From the NCBI GenBank assembly GCA_947382625.1, contig CANDAG010000004.1, positions 62,001 to 126,000 of the forward strand: 64,000 nucleotides of DNA. Reading direction: 5' to 3'. The stretch comes from an uncultured Lachnospiraceae bacterium (GTDB lineage: Bacteria; Bacillota; Clostridia; Lachnospirales; Lachnospiraceae). Position numbers and translations under genes: made by a program. Below the pieces are notes generated by a model. That model did no database searches and was not told the origin of the DNA. It saw only the letters and a program-made list of their open reading frames with translations. Positions 45,478-53,078 of the stretch are shown in pieces. Numbering within the stretch: position 1 is the first letter of the stretch; every line of letters begins with the position of its first letter.

Positions 45478-46833
45478 ATGCCTTCATTCAATGATCTTTT
45501 GGCTTCTTTTTCAGACAGCCTGACAGGGCATATGGCTCTGGTGGTTTATCTGATGGCTGTAACAGACGAACGGGCGGTGTGGAGGCGGCTGAAAAAACTG
45601 CCTCCTCTTCTTTTGTCCCCGCTTATTGCTGTGTTTCTTTCGGTCGTACTATATGCTGTTCCGGAATTAAGGATGCTGCAATATTTTATGATCTCCTTTG
45701 CCGTTCTGTTCATGTGTACCATTTGGGTGCGATGGGCGTGGCAGCTTAGCCTCTGGCAGGCCTTTGCCGCCGTCTGCATGGCAGGTATTTTTCAGGTGGC
45801 CGATGCCTCCCTGTCCTGGATGCTGTACTGGGTAGCTCCGGTGAATGGAGGCTTGTTATTTGTGGCAGCCATAGGTCTGCATTTGGGCATCAGTATCGCT
45901 GCTGTTCTTCTGCTTTACAGGCTGCGGTTCGGAATGTGGTTCTGTCTGCTTTTGGATAATGAACCTGCGCCGTGGAGGATTGCATTTTTTCTGTTTGTCC
46001 TGGAAGTAGTGATGGAAATGGTTCTCCAGCTGTTAAACGGTGTTGAGATCAAATTTCTGATGTTATACTATCTGTTGGTAGTGACCATGGTAGTCCTGAT
46101 GGCAGTGCTGGTGGTCTACCTGTCCCAGCGGTTTGACGCCGCACGAAAAATACAAGCCCAGCAGGATGTGATCGCCCAACAGAGGCTCTATGAGCAGGAC
46201 CTGGAGCTCATCCGCCGTGAGGTGCGGGCATTCCGCCACGACTACAAAAATCTGCTGGCAGGCCTGGCCTTGCAGGCAGGAGAAGGGGAACTGGAGGGAT
46301 TGCGCCATACCCTTTCCGAATTGGACGCCGGGTTTGATCTGCGGCTGGGAAAGAAAATCCATGCATCCGTCCAGATCGGAAATTTGCAGATCCCGGAGGT
46401 CAGGAGCCTTCTGTTAAGCAAGCTCACGGTTATGCGGGAGAAGGGAGTGGAGTGCCGTCTGGAGGTGCTTTATCCTGTGGCATCTGTGGATATGAATGTA
46501 TGGGATTTGGTCCGCTGCATGGGAATTCTGATCGATAATGCCGGGGAGGCTGCGCTGGAGGCAGAGAAGCCCTGGGTGGAGATCATATTGCTGGCGCAGG
46601 GCGGAGGGGTATTTCTTCGGATATCCAATTCTTTCGCGAATATCATAGAACCGGATAAAATGTGGAACGATGGCTGGTCCACCAAGGGACCGGGCCGGGG
46701 ACTGGGACTGCCCGGCTACCAGCGTATTTTGGAGGGCTATCCCAACATATCCTCTTATACCGGCTGGGATAACGGGGTGTTTGTTCAGGAACTGACGGTT
46801 GAGGGCAAAGCCCGCGGCAGGCAGGGGGAATAA
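45478..46833 (+). CDS. AgrC-like sensor histidine kinase (GHKL), 451 aa
   Basis: Membrane sensor kinase of the peptide-quorum type. The N-terminal 210 residues hold about six hydrophobic helices. A short coiled linker leads to the phosphoacceptor region VRAFRHDYKNLLAGLALQA (His about 259), and a GHKL ATP-binding domain follows with DNAGEAALEAE (N-box) and GRGLGLPGYQRI (G-box). The paired response regulator starts 2 nt downstream. No pro-peptide or AgrB-type protease gene is visible nearby, so the signal is unknown. Confidence 0.88.
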   Translation: MPSFNDLLASFSDSLTGHMALVVYLMAVTDERAVWRRLKKLPPLLLSPLIAVFLSVVLYAVPELRMLQYFMISFAVLFMCTIWVRWAWQLSLWQAFAAVCMAGIFQVADASLSWMLYWVAPVNGGLLFVAAIGLHLGISIAAVLLLYRLRFGMWFCLLLDNEPAPWRIAFFLFVLEVVMEMVLQLLNGVEIKFLMLYYLLVVTMVVLMAVLVVYLSQRFDAARKIQAQQDVIAQQRLYEQDLELIRREVRAFRHDYKNLLAGLALQAGEGELEGLRHTLSELDAGFDLRLGKKIHASVQIGNLQIPEVRSLLLSKLTVMREKGVECRLEVLYPVASVDMNVWDLVRCMGILIDNAGEAALEAEKPWVEIILLAQGGGVFLRISNSFANIIEPDKMWNDGWSTKGPGRGLGLPGYQRILEGYPNISSYTGWDNGVFVQELTVEGKARGRQGE

Positions 46834-46835
46834 GG

Positions 46836-47618
46836 ATGATCGAAATTTATCTTTGCGATGATGAGGACGCTGTCCGCCGCCAGATCCGGACTGCTCTGGA
46901 GGGGAAGATTTTTGCGGAAAATTACGATATGAAGGTGGTTTGCAGTGCCGCCGGCGCCCGGGAGCTGCTGGATGCGGCGAAAAAAAGTAAACAGGCTGTT
47001 TACTTTTTGGACGTGGAGCTGAAGGATGAGGAATGGGACGGTTTCCGGCTGGGGTGTGAGCTCCGGCGGCGGGATCCTCGGGGGACATTGGTTTATATTA
47101 CCAGCTATGGAGATCTGGCCTGGCGCACCTTTCAATATCATCTGGAGGCATTTGATTACATTGTGAAAGGATCGGGGACGATCGGACCGTCAGCGGCACA
47201 GTGTCTGGATGAGATACACGCGCGTCTGCTGGAAGAACGTCAGGCTCCCACAGAAATGTTTACCCTGCGAACGGGAGAAATGGTGCGCCATGTCCCTTTG
47301 TGCGATATACTCTTTTTTGAGACCGCCCCCGCGTCTCACCACGTTTTTATCCATACGTCCGGCAGCCGGATGGATTTTTTGGGCAGTCTCAATGAATTGG
47401 AGATCCAGCTGGGGGATCACTTTATCCGCACACATCGGGCCTATCTGGTAGCGGCGGATAAGATTGAAGCGGTAGATCTGAAGCATAATAAATTATGGGT
47501 GGGCGGTCATGAGTGCCTGCTTTCCCGCACCGGAAAAGCAAAGCTGCGCAAAAAGACGGAAGAACTGAAGAACGGGGAATCAAAAATCAGAGGATCAAAA
47601 ATCGGAGGAGGCCAGTGA
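46836..47618 (+). CDS. LytTR-family response regulator, 260 aa
   Basis: Response regulator partner of the AgrC-like kinase. Receiver domain with acidic pocket YLCDDEDAV (5-13) and phosphoacceptor Asp in YFLDVELKDEEWDG (about 69). A LytTR DNA-binding domain occupies about 140-245 (FTLRTGEMVRHVPLCDILFF, FIRTHRAYLVAADKI). The C-terminal tail NGESKIRGSKIGGGQ comes from a short tandem duplication (TCAAAAATC twice). It is directly followed by the DUF6440 gene after a 115-nt gap. Confidence 0.9.
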   Translation: MIEIYLCDDEDAVRRQIRTALEGKIFAENYDMKVVCSAAGARELLDAAKKSKQAVYFLDVELKDEEWDGFRLGCELRRRDPRGTLVYITSYGDLAWRTFQYHLEAFDYIVKGSGTIGPSAAQCLDEIHARLLEERQAPTEMFTLRTGEMVRHVPLCDILFFETAPASHHVFIHTSGSRMDFLGSLNELEIQLGDHFIRTHRAYLVAADKIEAVDLKHNKLWVGGHECLLSRTGKAKLRKKTEELKNGESKIRGSKIGGGQ

Positions 47619-47733
47619 GGTTCCCTCCCGTTTGGGAAATTTTGACGTTCATTCGGGAAATTTAATCCACGGTGCCTCTTTTCTATGGTATGTTTGCAGT
47701 GGTAAGCGACAGAGCAAAGAAGGAGGTGAGGAT

Positions 47734-47928
47734 ATGGCGAAGGAACGTAAGGAACGTTTTGTGGAAGTCTACTCCCAGGGTGTCGTTAATGTGGCAAAGG
47801 TCATTGTTGATACGGAGACAGGCGTGAATTATCTGTTGGGTTCCCATGATCTGAGAGTGGGTACCGGACTGACCGTTTTGGTCGATCAGGAGGGTAAGCC
47901 CGTAGTCACCCCCATAGACCAGGACTAA
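47734..47928 (+). CDS. DUF6440-like small protein, 64 aa
   Basis: Small protein of unknown function resembling DUF6440 (motif VAKVIVDTETGVNYLL followed by LTVLVDQEGKPVV). The ATG at 47734 follows a strong AAGGAGGTGAGGAT site; the frame is open further upstream but without a ribosome site. It is soluble, with no signal. The leader between it and the LytTR gene holds an imperfect direct repeat (47629-47663), a possible binding site for the regulator. Confidence 0.7.
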   Translation: MAKERKERFVEVYSQGVVNVAKVIVDTETGVNYLLGSHDLRVGTGLTVLVDQEGKPVVTPIDQD

Positions 47929-47978
47929 GGGGGTGGCCGGGCAGTGGTTCATCAGCAGATCCGGGAGTATTTCCGGAT

Positions 47979-48563
47979 TTATTGATCCACAGGAAAACTG
48001 CAGGCGTTAATGCTGACAGAAATAAAATGCGGCAGCTTCGTCTGCAATTCCATTTCGCCCTTCTCGAACAGGGTTTTTACCTGACTTCTGGTCAGGCCCG
48101 AAATTTCAGCAATTTGTTTTTCGGGGCGGATTTTCAGTTGGTAAGGATTATTGATTGCAATTATGATCTGCCCCTTGAGATCACTATATTCTGTAGTTTC
48201 ATGAAGTTTTACAAAGGCATAGTTTACTTTTTCAGGGTCAATGGCGGCTTTGTTCTTGCGAAATAGCTGTATATTTTTACCATACATTTCTGCAAGCTGT
48301 TCATCGTTGCCCAGAAAACGCTGATATTCTTCCCTGCTTATGGAAGAAACCTTTTGGCGTTCATAAATTGAAAGGTTAAGGGTATGCTTACATTCCTCGC
48401 ATTGGTAGATGAGCCAAATATCCAGTTTGCTGCCATTGGCATTGACACGGAATTTTCCGGTGTTTTTATAATAGGTCTTCCTGTTGCATTTAGGACAGTT
48501 CCGAATGATCCAAAATGAATCTTTCAGGATAATTTCATATTCAATTTTCTTTAAATAGCTCAT
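47979..48563 (-). CDS. DUF1062 protein, 194 aa
   Basis: Probable DUF1062 family member, function unknown. An N-terminal zinc ribbon is clear (CPKCNRKTYY at 25-34 and CEECKHTLNL at about 55), and a helical C-terminal half carries a helix-turn-helix-like stretch (IAEISGLTRSQVKTLFEKGE at about 158-177), so it may bind nucleic acid. I choose the ATG at 48563, 6 nt after GGAG; one at 48569 is too close. That ribosome site lies inside a predicted sequestering hairpin, and an 8-codon leader peptide ends 115 nt upstream, so expression is probably under translational attenuation. Confidence 0.8.
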   Translation of the reverse strand: MSYLKKIEYEIILKDSFWIIRNCPKCNRKTYYKNTGKFRVNANGSKLDIWLIYQCEECKHTLNLSIYERQKVSSISREEYQRFLGNDEQLAEMYGKNIQLFRKNKAAIDPEKVNYAFVKLHETTEYSDLKGQIIIAINNPYQLKIRPEKQIAEISGLTRSQVKTLFEKGEMELQTKLPHFISVSINACSFPVDQ

Positions 48564-48565
48564 TT

Positions 48566-48704
48566 GCATCTCCTGCTTATTTCGCAGTAGGATGCGCAGG
48601 CTATTACATTATTAACATAAGGACAGTTAGCAGAGCGTGCTGTCCGTTGGTTATTTATCGTATTTGCAATAGCCGCGCTATGCAAAGTAAACGGGTGTAG
48701 TCAT
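48566..48704 (-). promoter_or_regulatory. erm-like translational attenuator of the DUF1062 gene
   Basis: Order on the minus strand: leader peptide ORF (48704-48678); arm 1 TTTGCATAGC, which contains the leader stop; arm 2 GGCTATTGCAAA (48674-48663), pairing with arm 1; arm 3 AATAGCCTGCGC (48605-48594); arm 4, the ribosome site GCAGGAG. GCATC-CTGC (48595-48584) pairs with GCAG-GATGC (48576-48566) and hides the ribosome site. Arm 3 can instead pair with GCGCGGCTATT of arm 2 over 11 bp with one bulge, which would free it. This is the logic of erm/cat leaders, where a stalled ribosome covers arm 1. Confidence 0.65.
48678..48704 (-). CDS. Leader peptide MTTPVYFA
   Basis: Eight codons and TAG. AAAGGAGG lies 10 nt before the ATG, a better ribosome site than that of most genes here. 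It ends GCA TAG inside arm 1 of the attenuator, as does the leader at 49895. The probable role is as a sensor of ribosome stalling. Confidence 0.65.
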   Translation of the reverse strand: MTTPVYFA

Positions 48705-48732
48705 AAAATATAATCCTCCTTTCCCTGATATT

Positions 48733-49431
48733 TTAGGACGAGGCTATAATGATCGTTGCATTGTCAGGGTTATTCCGGACTTTTTTAATGATAAATCCGG
48801 CATCCTGCAATAATCTGCTCTCGTGCTCTAAGGTCAGCGGAATGTCAAAATGGACAAAATGGTTATCCGGTATGGGAGATTGCTTCCGCTTTTTCAGGTA
48901 TACGCTGCGCAAAAGTTCTTCTTCCTCATCACAGCAGGCAATGTAATCGCCCAAAAGAAACACGCCGCCCTTTTTCAGTCCATGATAGATTTTCCGGTAC
49001 AATTCTCTTTTGCCCTCCGGCAGAAAATGATGCAGGCTTTCAAAAGAAACGACGGCATCCCAGACGCCATAGCCAAAATCATACTGGAAATAATCCTGAC
49101 ATACGGTAGTGAGATGCTTATCGGAATGTTTTTCCAGAAGCTTGTCCAACATGCTCTGACACAGGTCTACGCCTGTTACCTTTATATCAGGATCTTTTTG
49201 CCAGATATGATCCAATTCCAAGCCGGTTCCGCATCCCAGATCCAAAATTTCCTGACATCCGGAAGGCAATGCCTGGGCAAATAGCCGGTATGATTTTTCC
49301 CAGACAGACATATGTTCTTCATAGCCATCCAGTCGTTTTGTAAAAAAGTCAGACATCTCCTCCAATGGGGAATCCGATGTCTCATGAAGCCATTGCTTTA
49401 AGTCCTGTAAATATTTTTGTTGTGAGTTCAT
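48733..49431 (-). CDS. Class I SAM-dependent methyltransferase, 232 aa
   Basis: Rossmann-fold methyltransferase. Motif I is EILDLGCGTGLELD (about residues 61-74), the acidic loop is VTGVDLCQSML, and motif IV/post-I is WDAVVSFESLHHF. The substrate is not evident; it is of the UbiE/MenG-like general type and could methylate small molecules, RNA or protein. The ATG at 49431 follows GGGAGGAAG. It lies between the CD3324-family and DUF1062 genes, all leftward; CD3324 has its own terminator, so this gene needs a promoter in the 70-nt gap, which I could not identify. Confidence 0.88.
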   Translation of the reverse strand: MNSQQKYLQDLKQWLHETSDSPLEEMSDFFTKRLDGYEEHMSVWEKSYRLFAQALPSGCQEILDLGCGTGLELDHIWQKDPDIKVTGVDLCQSMLDKLLEKHSDKHLTTVCQDYFQYDFGYGVWDAVVSFESLHHFLPEGKRELYRKIYHGLKKGGVFLLGDYIACCDEEEELLRSVYLKKRKQSPIPDNHFVHFDIPLTLEHESRLLQDAGFIIKKVRNNPDNATIIIASS

Positions 49432-49498
49432 GCTTGTCTTCCTCCCTGCGACATAGAATATCATATTTAAATGCGATATAACACCTCGCACATTTTTA

Positions 49499-49534
49499 GA
49501 AAAAAATATGAGCCGATACCAAGTATCAGCTCAT
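49499..49534 (-). terminator. Intrinsic terminator of the CD3324-family gene
   Basis: On the minus strand ATGAGCTGATAC and GTATCGGCTCAT around two Ts, followed by ATTTTTTT, starting 5 nt after the stop codon. Confidence 0.85.
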
Positions 49535-49538
49535 AGTA

Positions 49539-49808
49539 TCATCTGTTCATTTTTCTCAGGATACGTTGTATGCTCTTTTCTGAAAGGAAATATTTGCAGG
49601 CCAGTTCTGAGGTTTTGTATCCGGAAAGATAATCCCTGTAAATTTGCCGGTTGCGTGTCAGAAGCTCCTGCTTAATCTGTGTGCCTGCGCCCCATGCCTG
49701 TCGGTTTGCCGGTTTGCGCGGGATATAAATATTTTCCCCGTCAACATACTGCTGTATCAACTCAATCACTTCAATGGGCAGAATTTCTTCTGCTCTTATA
49801 TAGCCCAT
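49539..49808 (-). CDS. CD3324-family helix-turn-helix protein, 89 aa
   Basis: Small putative DNA-binding protein of the CD3324 family, related to Mor-type activators. The N-terminal AEEILPIEVIELIQQYVDGE and IYIPRK motifs are typical, and a helix-turn-helix fills the C-terminus (YKTSELACKYFLSEKSIQRIL). The ribosome site AGGAGG is 5 nt before the ATG but is fully covered by a predicted stem (49812-49844). Upstream lie an 8-codon leader peptide and a hairpin arranged as in the DUF1062 gene. Promoter at 49957-49985. Confidence 0.8.
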   Translation of the reverse strand: MGYIRAEEILPIEVIELIQQYVDGENIYIPRKPANRQAWGAGTQIKQELLTRNRQIYRDYLSGYKTSELACKYFLSEKSIQRILRKMNR

Positions 49809-49811
49809 GTC

Positions 49812-49921
49812 TGCCTCCTAAACAAATATTTTTCAGGAATGGCATCGGCTATAACAATCTAAGAAACCCTTATCTTTTATTGCAATAGCCGGTGCTATGC
49901 AGACATAACATATCGTTTCAT
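49812..49921 (-). promoter_or_regulatory. erm-like translational attenuator of the CD3324-family gene
   Basis: Minus strand: leader ORF (49921-49895); arm 1 TGCATAGC including the leader stop; arm 2 GGCTATTGCA (49890-49881); arm 3 ATAGCCGATGC (49852-49842); arm 4 AGGAGGCA (49819-49812). TGCC-TCCT (49844-49835) pairs with AGGAGGCA and hides the ribosome site. Arm 3 pairs alternatively with GCACCGGCTAT of arm 2, 10 of 11 positions. It is the same architecture as at 48566-48704 with different bases, which argues that the pairing is selected. Confidence 0.68.
49895..49921 (-). CDS. Leader peptide MKRYVMSA
   Basis: Eight codons and TAG, with AAAGGGG 9 nt before the ATG. Like the leader at 48678 it ends GCA TAG inside the first hairpin arm. 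The peptide sequence is otherwise unrelated. Confidence 0.68.
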   Translation of the reverse strand: MKRYVMSA

Positions 49922-49956
49922 ATACAAATCCCCTTTCTCTTTGAAATCTATTTTAC

Positions 49957-49985
49957 ATAATACCAGTATTCTTATCAGAAATCAA
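49957..49985 (-). promoter_or_regulatory. Promoter of the CD3324 leader transcript
   Basis: Minus strand TTGATT (49985-49980) and TATTAT (49962-49957), spacer 17 nt. The start point would be near 49950, giving a leader of about 140 nt. Confidence 0.7.
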
Positions 49986-49990
49986 TTGTA

Positions 49991-50019
49991 TTGAAAATCA
50001 GGTGGACAGGAAGTAAAAT
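49991..50019 (+). promoter_or_regulatory. Promoter of the GH36 gene
   Basis: TTGAAA (49991-49996) and TAAAAT (50014-50019), spacer 17 nt. Its -35 box is only 5 nt from the -35 box of the divergent CD3324 promoter. The leader of about 115 nt to the start codon holds an AGGAGG at 50039 without a clear gene. Confidence 0.65.
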
Positions 50020-50142
50020 AGCGATAAGATAAAAAACAGGAGGAAGACCTGATCAAAGAAACCGTAGATGCAGGCGGCACATGTATTCTGTTGGTGAAAC
50101 GCAGATCATGATGTGACAGTGAAAAGGGAGAGAGGATTAGAG

Positions 50143-52185
50143 ATGATGAAAAATAAAAATCTGAAAATTGAGATCAATTGCCAAAAAGGAAAAAGAATAG
50201 ATGCTGAGTTTTCCGCAGATCCCGGCATATATGAAACAGAGAGTATCCGGATTGAAATGGCAGAAACAATAACGGATGGATGCCGGCTGGGGAAAATACA
50301 GTTGAAAATGAAAAATGAGTCATGCAGGGAAAACTTTAATCTGAGGATGGAAAAGCCGATCAGGGTATATCTTCCGACTGCAGAACGTCCGGAAAAGATC
50401 ACCGCAATGTATATGTATAATGAATGGTGGACCAGACCGGCTTTTGTCACAAGCTTTCAGGAGATCCCTGACCTCACGCAGGTGGCATATTTCAAATATA
50501 ATGACCGTTTTGTCTGTTTTATACCAATGGTGGGCAGAGAGTTCAAAACTTATATGGCAGGTGGGACAGAGACAGAAATCTGTCTGGAAATGACTGCATG
50601 GCTGGGTGGCCAGAAGGAAATAGACGAGCCGTTATATTTGTTGACAGAGGCGCCTACTCTGACAGAGGCAGTGCATAAGGCCTTTGTATGGTTAGCTGAG
50701 TATAAAGGAATCCGGATGAGGGAAGAGCGGAGAATACCGGAAATGTTTAAGTTCCTGGGATGGTGTAGCTGGGACGCGTTTTATACGGAGGTTTCAGAAG
50801 AAAAAATCCGTCAGAAGGCAGATGAACTGATGGAAAAAAATGTTCCGGTAAGGTGGATGATCATTGACGACGGGTGGCTTTCGGTACAGGATGAAAAGAT
50901 TTATGATTTTGTTCCGGATAAAAAGAAATTCCCTGATGGATTCAAAAATATGATAGAGGAGATCAGGGAAAAAGGGGATATCAGATGGTTTGGTGTCTGG
51001 CATGCTCTTGGAGGATATTGGGGAGGCATTTTGCAGGGCAGTGATCTGGCCCTTAAAGAGAGCTCCTATCTTTATAAAACAGTAAATGGGAAGCTTATTC
51101 CGAGCCCTCAAAGCGGGGCAGGATTTTACAGGGACTGGTATGAAGGGTTAAGCCAGGAAGGGATTGACTTTGTGAAGGTGGATGGACAAAGCGCGGTTCC
51201 TTACTATTTTGAAAACAGTCTGCCGGTAAGTGAGGCGGCAAGAGGAATGGACCAGGCCCTGGAAAGCGGTGGGTTTTACATGGATGGAGCAATCCTGAAC
51301 TGTATGGGAATGGCAATGGAGAGTATTCTGGCAAGACCTGTTTCGGCTATCTCAAGAAATAGCGACGACTTTATGCCCAAAAAAGAAAATGGCTTTGCAG
51401 AGCATCTCCTGCAGAATGCATATAATGCAATCTACCACAATGAATTGTATTGCTGTGACTGGGATATGTTTTGGACAAAGCATGAAGATAGTGTGAAACA
51501 CAGTCTGCTGCGGGCGATCAGCGGAGGGCCGGTATACTTCAGCGATAAGATCGGAGATACCATTCCGGAAGTATTAAAGCCATTGACGTATTTAGATGGC
51601 AGGATACTTATGATGGAACGTTCGGCAAGACCTACGGAAGACTGCATTTTTTCTGATCCAATGGAAAATGGAGTATTGAAACTGCATAATGTTGCAGCAT
51701 GGGGCCAGACCGGCAGAGGCGGTGGAATTGCGGCATATAATCTGACCGGGCAGAGGCAGAAATACACGTTCAAACCTGTGGATATATCGGATATGGATGT
51801 GGCCGATACCTATTGGGTTTATGACTTTTTTGAGAAAAAGAGTTTTGTTTTAGGCCGAAATGAATGTTATGAGGGGATTTTGGATGCGGACGGGTTTGCG
51901 TGGTTCGTGATGCTCCCGAAGAACCAAACAGGAACCTGCCTGGGGCTTTTGGATAAATATGCAGGATTTATGGCTGTTGAAAGTATTCTGGAAAGTGATA
52001 ATATGCAGACTGTAGTTGTCAGGGAATCAGGGTTACTGGGATGGTTTTCTGAAAGAGAGCCTCAAAAGGTGATGGTTAATTCCGAAGATGTTACAGGGAA
52101 GGTACAAAAACAGGGTGACCTATATTCCATATCCCTTCCGGAGGCTTATTCAAAAACAGTGCTTTCTATTGTATGGTTGAGTTAA
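50143..52185 (+). CDS. GH36 family glycosidase, Sip1/raffinose-synthase type, 680 aa
   Basis: Retaining alpha-galactosidase-type enzyme related to plant Sip1 and raffinose synthase. A beta-rich N-terminal domain precedes a (beta/alpha)8 barrel with GWCSWDAFY (about residue 205), MIIDDGW (about 242), the nucleophile Asp in FVKVDGQ (about 345), and the acid/base region SRNSDDFMP (about 404-412). There is no signal peptide, so it acts in the cytoplasm on alpha-galactosides. The ATG at 50143 lies after GGGAGAGAGG. It has its own promoter and no transporter beside it. Base composition is more AT-rich than the central operons, as are neighbours from 48 to 53 kb. Confidence 0.88.
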   Translation: MMKNKNLKIEINCQKGKRIDAEFSADPGIYETESIRIEMAETITDGCRLGKIQLKMKNESCRENFNLRMEKPIRVYLPTAERPEKITAMYMYNEWWTRPAFVTSFQEIPDLTQVAYFKYNDRFVCFIPMVGREFKTYMAGGTETEICLEMTAWLGGQKEIDEPLYLLTEAPTLTEAVHKAFVWLAEYKGIRMREERRIPEMFKFLGWCSWDAFYTEVSEEKIRQKADELMEKNVPVRWMIIDDGWLSVQDEKIYDFVPDKKKFPDGFKNMIEEIREKGDIRWFGVWHALGGYWGGILQGSDLALKESSYLYKTVNGKLIPSPQSGAGFYRDWYEGLSQEGIDFVKVDGQSAVPYYFENSLPVSEAARGMDQALESGGFYMDGAILNCMGMAMESILARPVSAISRNSDDFMPKKENGFAEHLLQNAYNAIYHNELYCCDWDMFWTKHEDSVKHSLLRAISGGPVYFSDKIGDTIPEVLKPLTYLDGRILMMERSARPTEDCIFSDPMENGVLKLHNVAAWGQTGRGGGIAAYNLTGQRQKYTFKPVDISDMDVADTYWVYDFFEKKSFVLGRNECYEGILDADGFAWFVMLPKNQTGTCLGLLDKYAGFMAVESILESDNMQTVVVRESGLLGWFSEREPQKVMVNSEDVTGKVQKQGDLYSISLPEAYSKTVLSIVWLS

Positions 52186-52189
52186 ATTA

Positions 52190-52207
52190 TCTCAACCACA
52201 GGTTGAG
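52190..52207 (+). terminator. Small hairpin after the GH36 gene
   Basis: CTCAACC and GGTTGAG around ACA. There is no T-run, so it is weak as a terminator. Confidence 0.3.
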
Positions 52208-52228
52208 CTGATATCAACCAATGATCAC

Positions 52229-52257
52229 TTCACAATCCGGAAAAGGTAAGATATGAT
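52229..52257 (+). promoter_or_regulatory. Promoter of the HTH/beta-helix gene
   Basis: TTCACA (52229-52234) and TATGAT (52252-52257), spacer 17 nt, 42 nt before the ATG. Confidence 0.6.
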
Positions 52258-52299
52258 TTTATCAGAAACAGCGAGACTACAGAGAAACGGGGATACAAT

Positions 52300-53010
52300 A
52301 TGAGTGAAATCAAAATAAGTGAAATGATCAGAAAATTGAGAGCAGAAAAGGGAATCAGCCAGGAAACGCTTGCCAGTGTATGTGATGTAAGTATGCAGGC
52401 AGTTTCAAAATGGGAAAACGAACAATCCTGCCCGGATATTACCTTTTTGCCGTTGCTGGCGGAGTACTTTGGAGTGTCTGTTGATCTCCTTTTAACAGGT
52501 GAGAGGAAGGAACCGGAGAATCCGGAGGAGGATTTGATCAGCCATCTGGAAAAAGAATGCAAAGAGGACGTTCTCTATATCATTCAATATCGTAATGGTA
52601 AAATTCTTGATAAGCAGCAATGGAGTAAAGCGTGTCTGGAGAACAAAAACGATGCCATTCGGATTCGATTTGAAGACGAATTCCAACGCCAGAATGCAGA
52701 GCTTCATATCGAGATATGGGGAGATGCAAATATAGAAGCACCAGATACCGGGATGGATGTGAGCGTGGGAGGAAACGTAAACTGCGGAACAGTACAAGGC
52801 AATATCAGTGCAAATGCCAACGTGGAATGTACTCACATAGAAGGTAGTGTGTCTGCAGGATGTGATGTAAATTGCTCCGATATTGAAGGGAGTGTTGCCG
52901 CCGGATGTGACGTGAACTGCAGTATGATTGGCGGGAATGCCGTTGCCGGCTGCTCCATCTCATGTGAAACGATTGGAGGCAATGCGAAAGCCGGTGGGAG
53001 TATTGAATAG
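52300..53010 (+). CDS. XRE-type regulator with C-terminal beta-helix repeats, 236 aa
   Basis: N-terminal helix-turn-helix of the Cro/C1 type (IRKLRAEKGISQETLASVCD, then MQAVSKWENEQSCPDITFLP; residues 7-55). A middle alpha/beta segment follows. The last 80 residues are short Gly/Cys/Asn-rich units such as GGNVNCGTVQG, AGCDVNCSDIEG and AGCDVNCSMIGG, spaced 18-20 residues, as in right-handed beta-helices of bactofilin-like proteins. The eleven or so cysteines in the repeats could stack or bind metal. DNA binding is likely; the role of the repeats is unknown. Next downstream is a two-component system with its own promoter. Confidence 0.82.
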   Translation: MSEIKISEMIRKLRAEKGISQETLASVCDVSMQAVSKWENEQSCPDITFLPLLAEYFGVSVDLLLTGERKEPENPEEDLISHLEKECKEDVLYIIQYRNGKILDKQQWSKACLENKNDAIRIRFEDEFQRQNAELHIEIWGDANIEAPDTGMDVSVGGNVNCGTVQGNISANANVECTHIEGSVSAGCDVNCSDIEGSVAAGCDVNCSMIGGNAVAGCSISCETIGGNAKAGGSIE

Positions 53011-53012
53011 CA

Positions 53013-53050
53013 ATTCCTGTGAGATTTTTGTGACATTTCTCTGATATAAT
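53013..53050 (+). promoter_or_regulatory. Extended -10 promoter and candidate operator of the two-component genes
   Basis: TGATATAAT (53042-53050) is an extended -10 without a good -35. Upstream are ATTCCTGTGAGA (53013-53024) and GTGACATT (53030-53037). The same two words occur ahead of the ABC genes at 54874-54890, so they are probably half-sites for the response regulator. Confidence 0.5.
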
Positions 53051-53078
53051 AAAGCGTGCTGATGCACGTACTGGTCAT

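Noticed and set aside
48570-48732. Promoter for the DUF1062 leader transcript
   Set aside because: No pair of boxes with acceptable spacing was found; it may be read through from the methyltransferase gene.
49450-49495. A third leader peptide (ATG TGC GAG GTG ...) before the methyltransferase
   Set aside because: It has eight codons like the others but no ribosome site, and I could not find the four-arm pairing.
50039-50109. Short frame after AGGAGG in the GH36 leader (LIKETVDAGGTCILLVKRRS)
   Set aside because: It would need a CTG start, has no resemblance I can name and does not overlap a hairpin; insufficient support.
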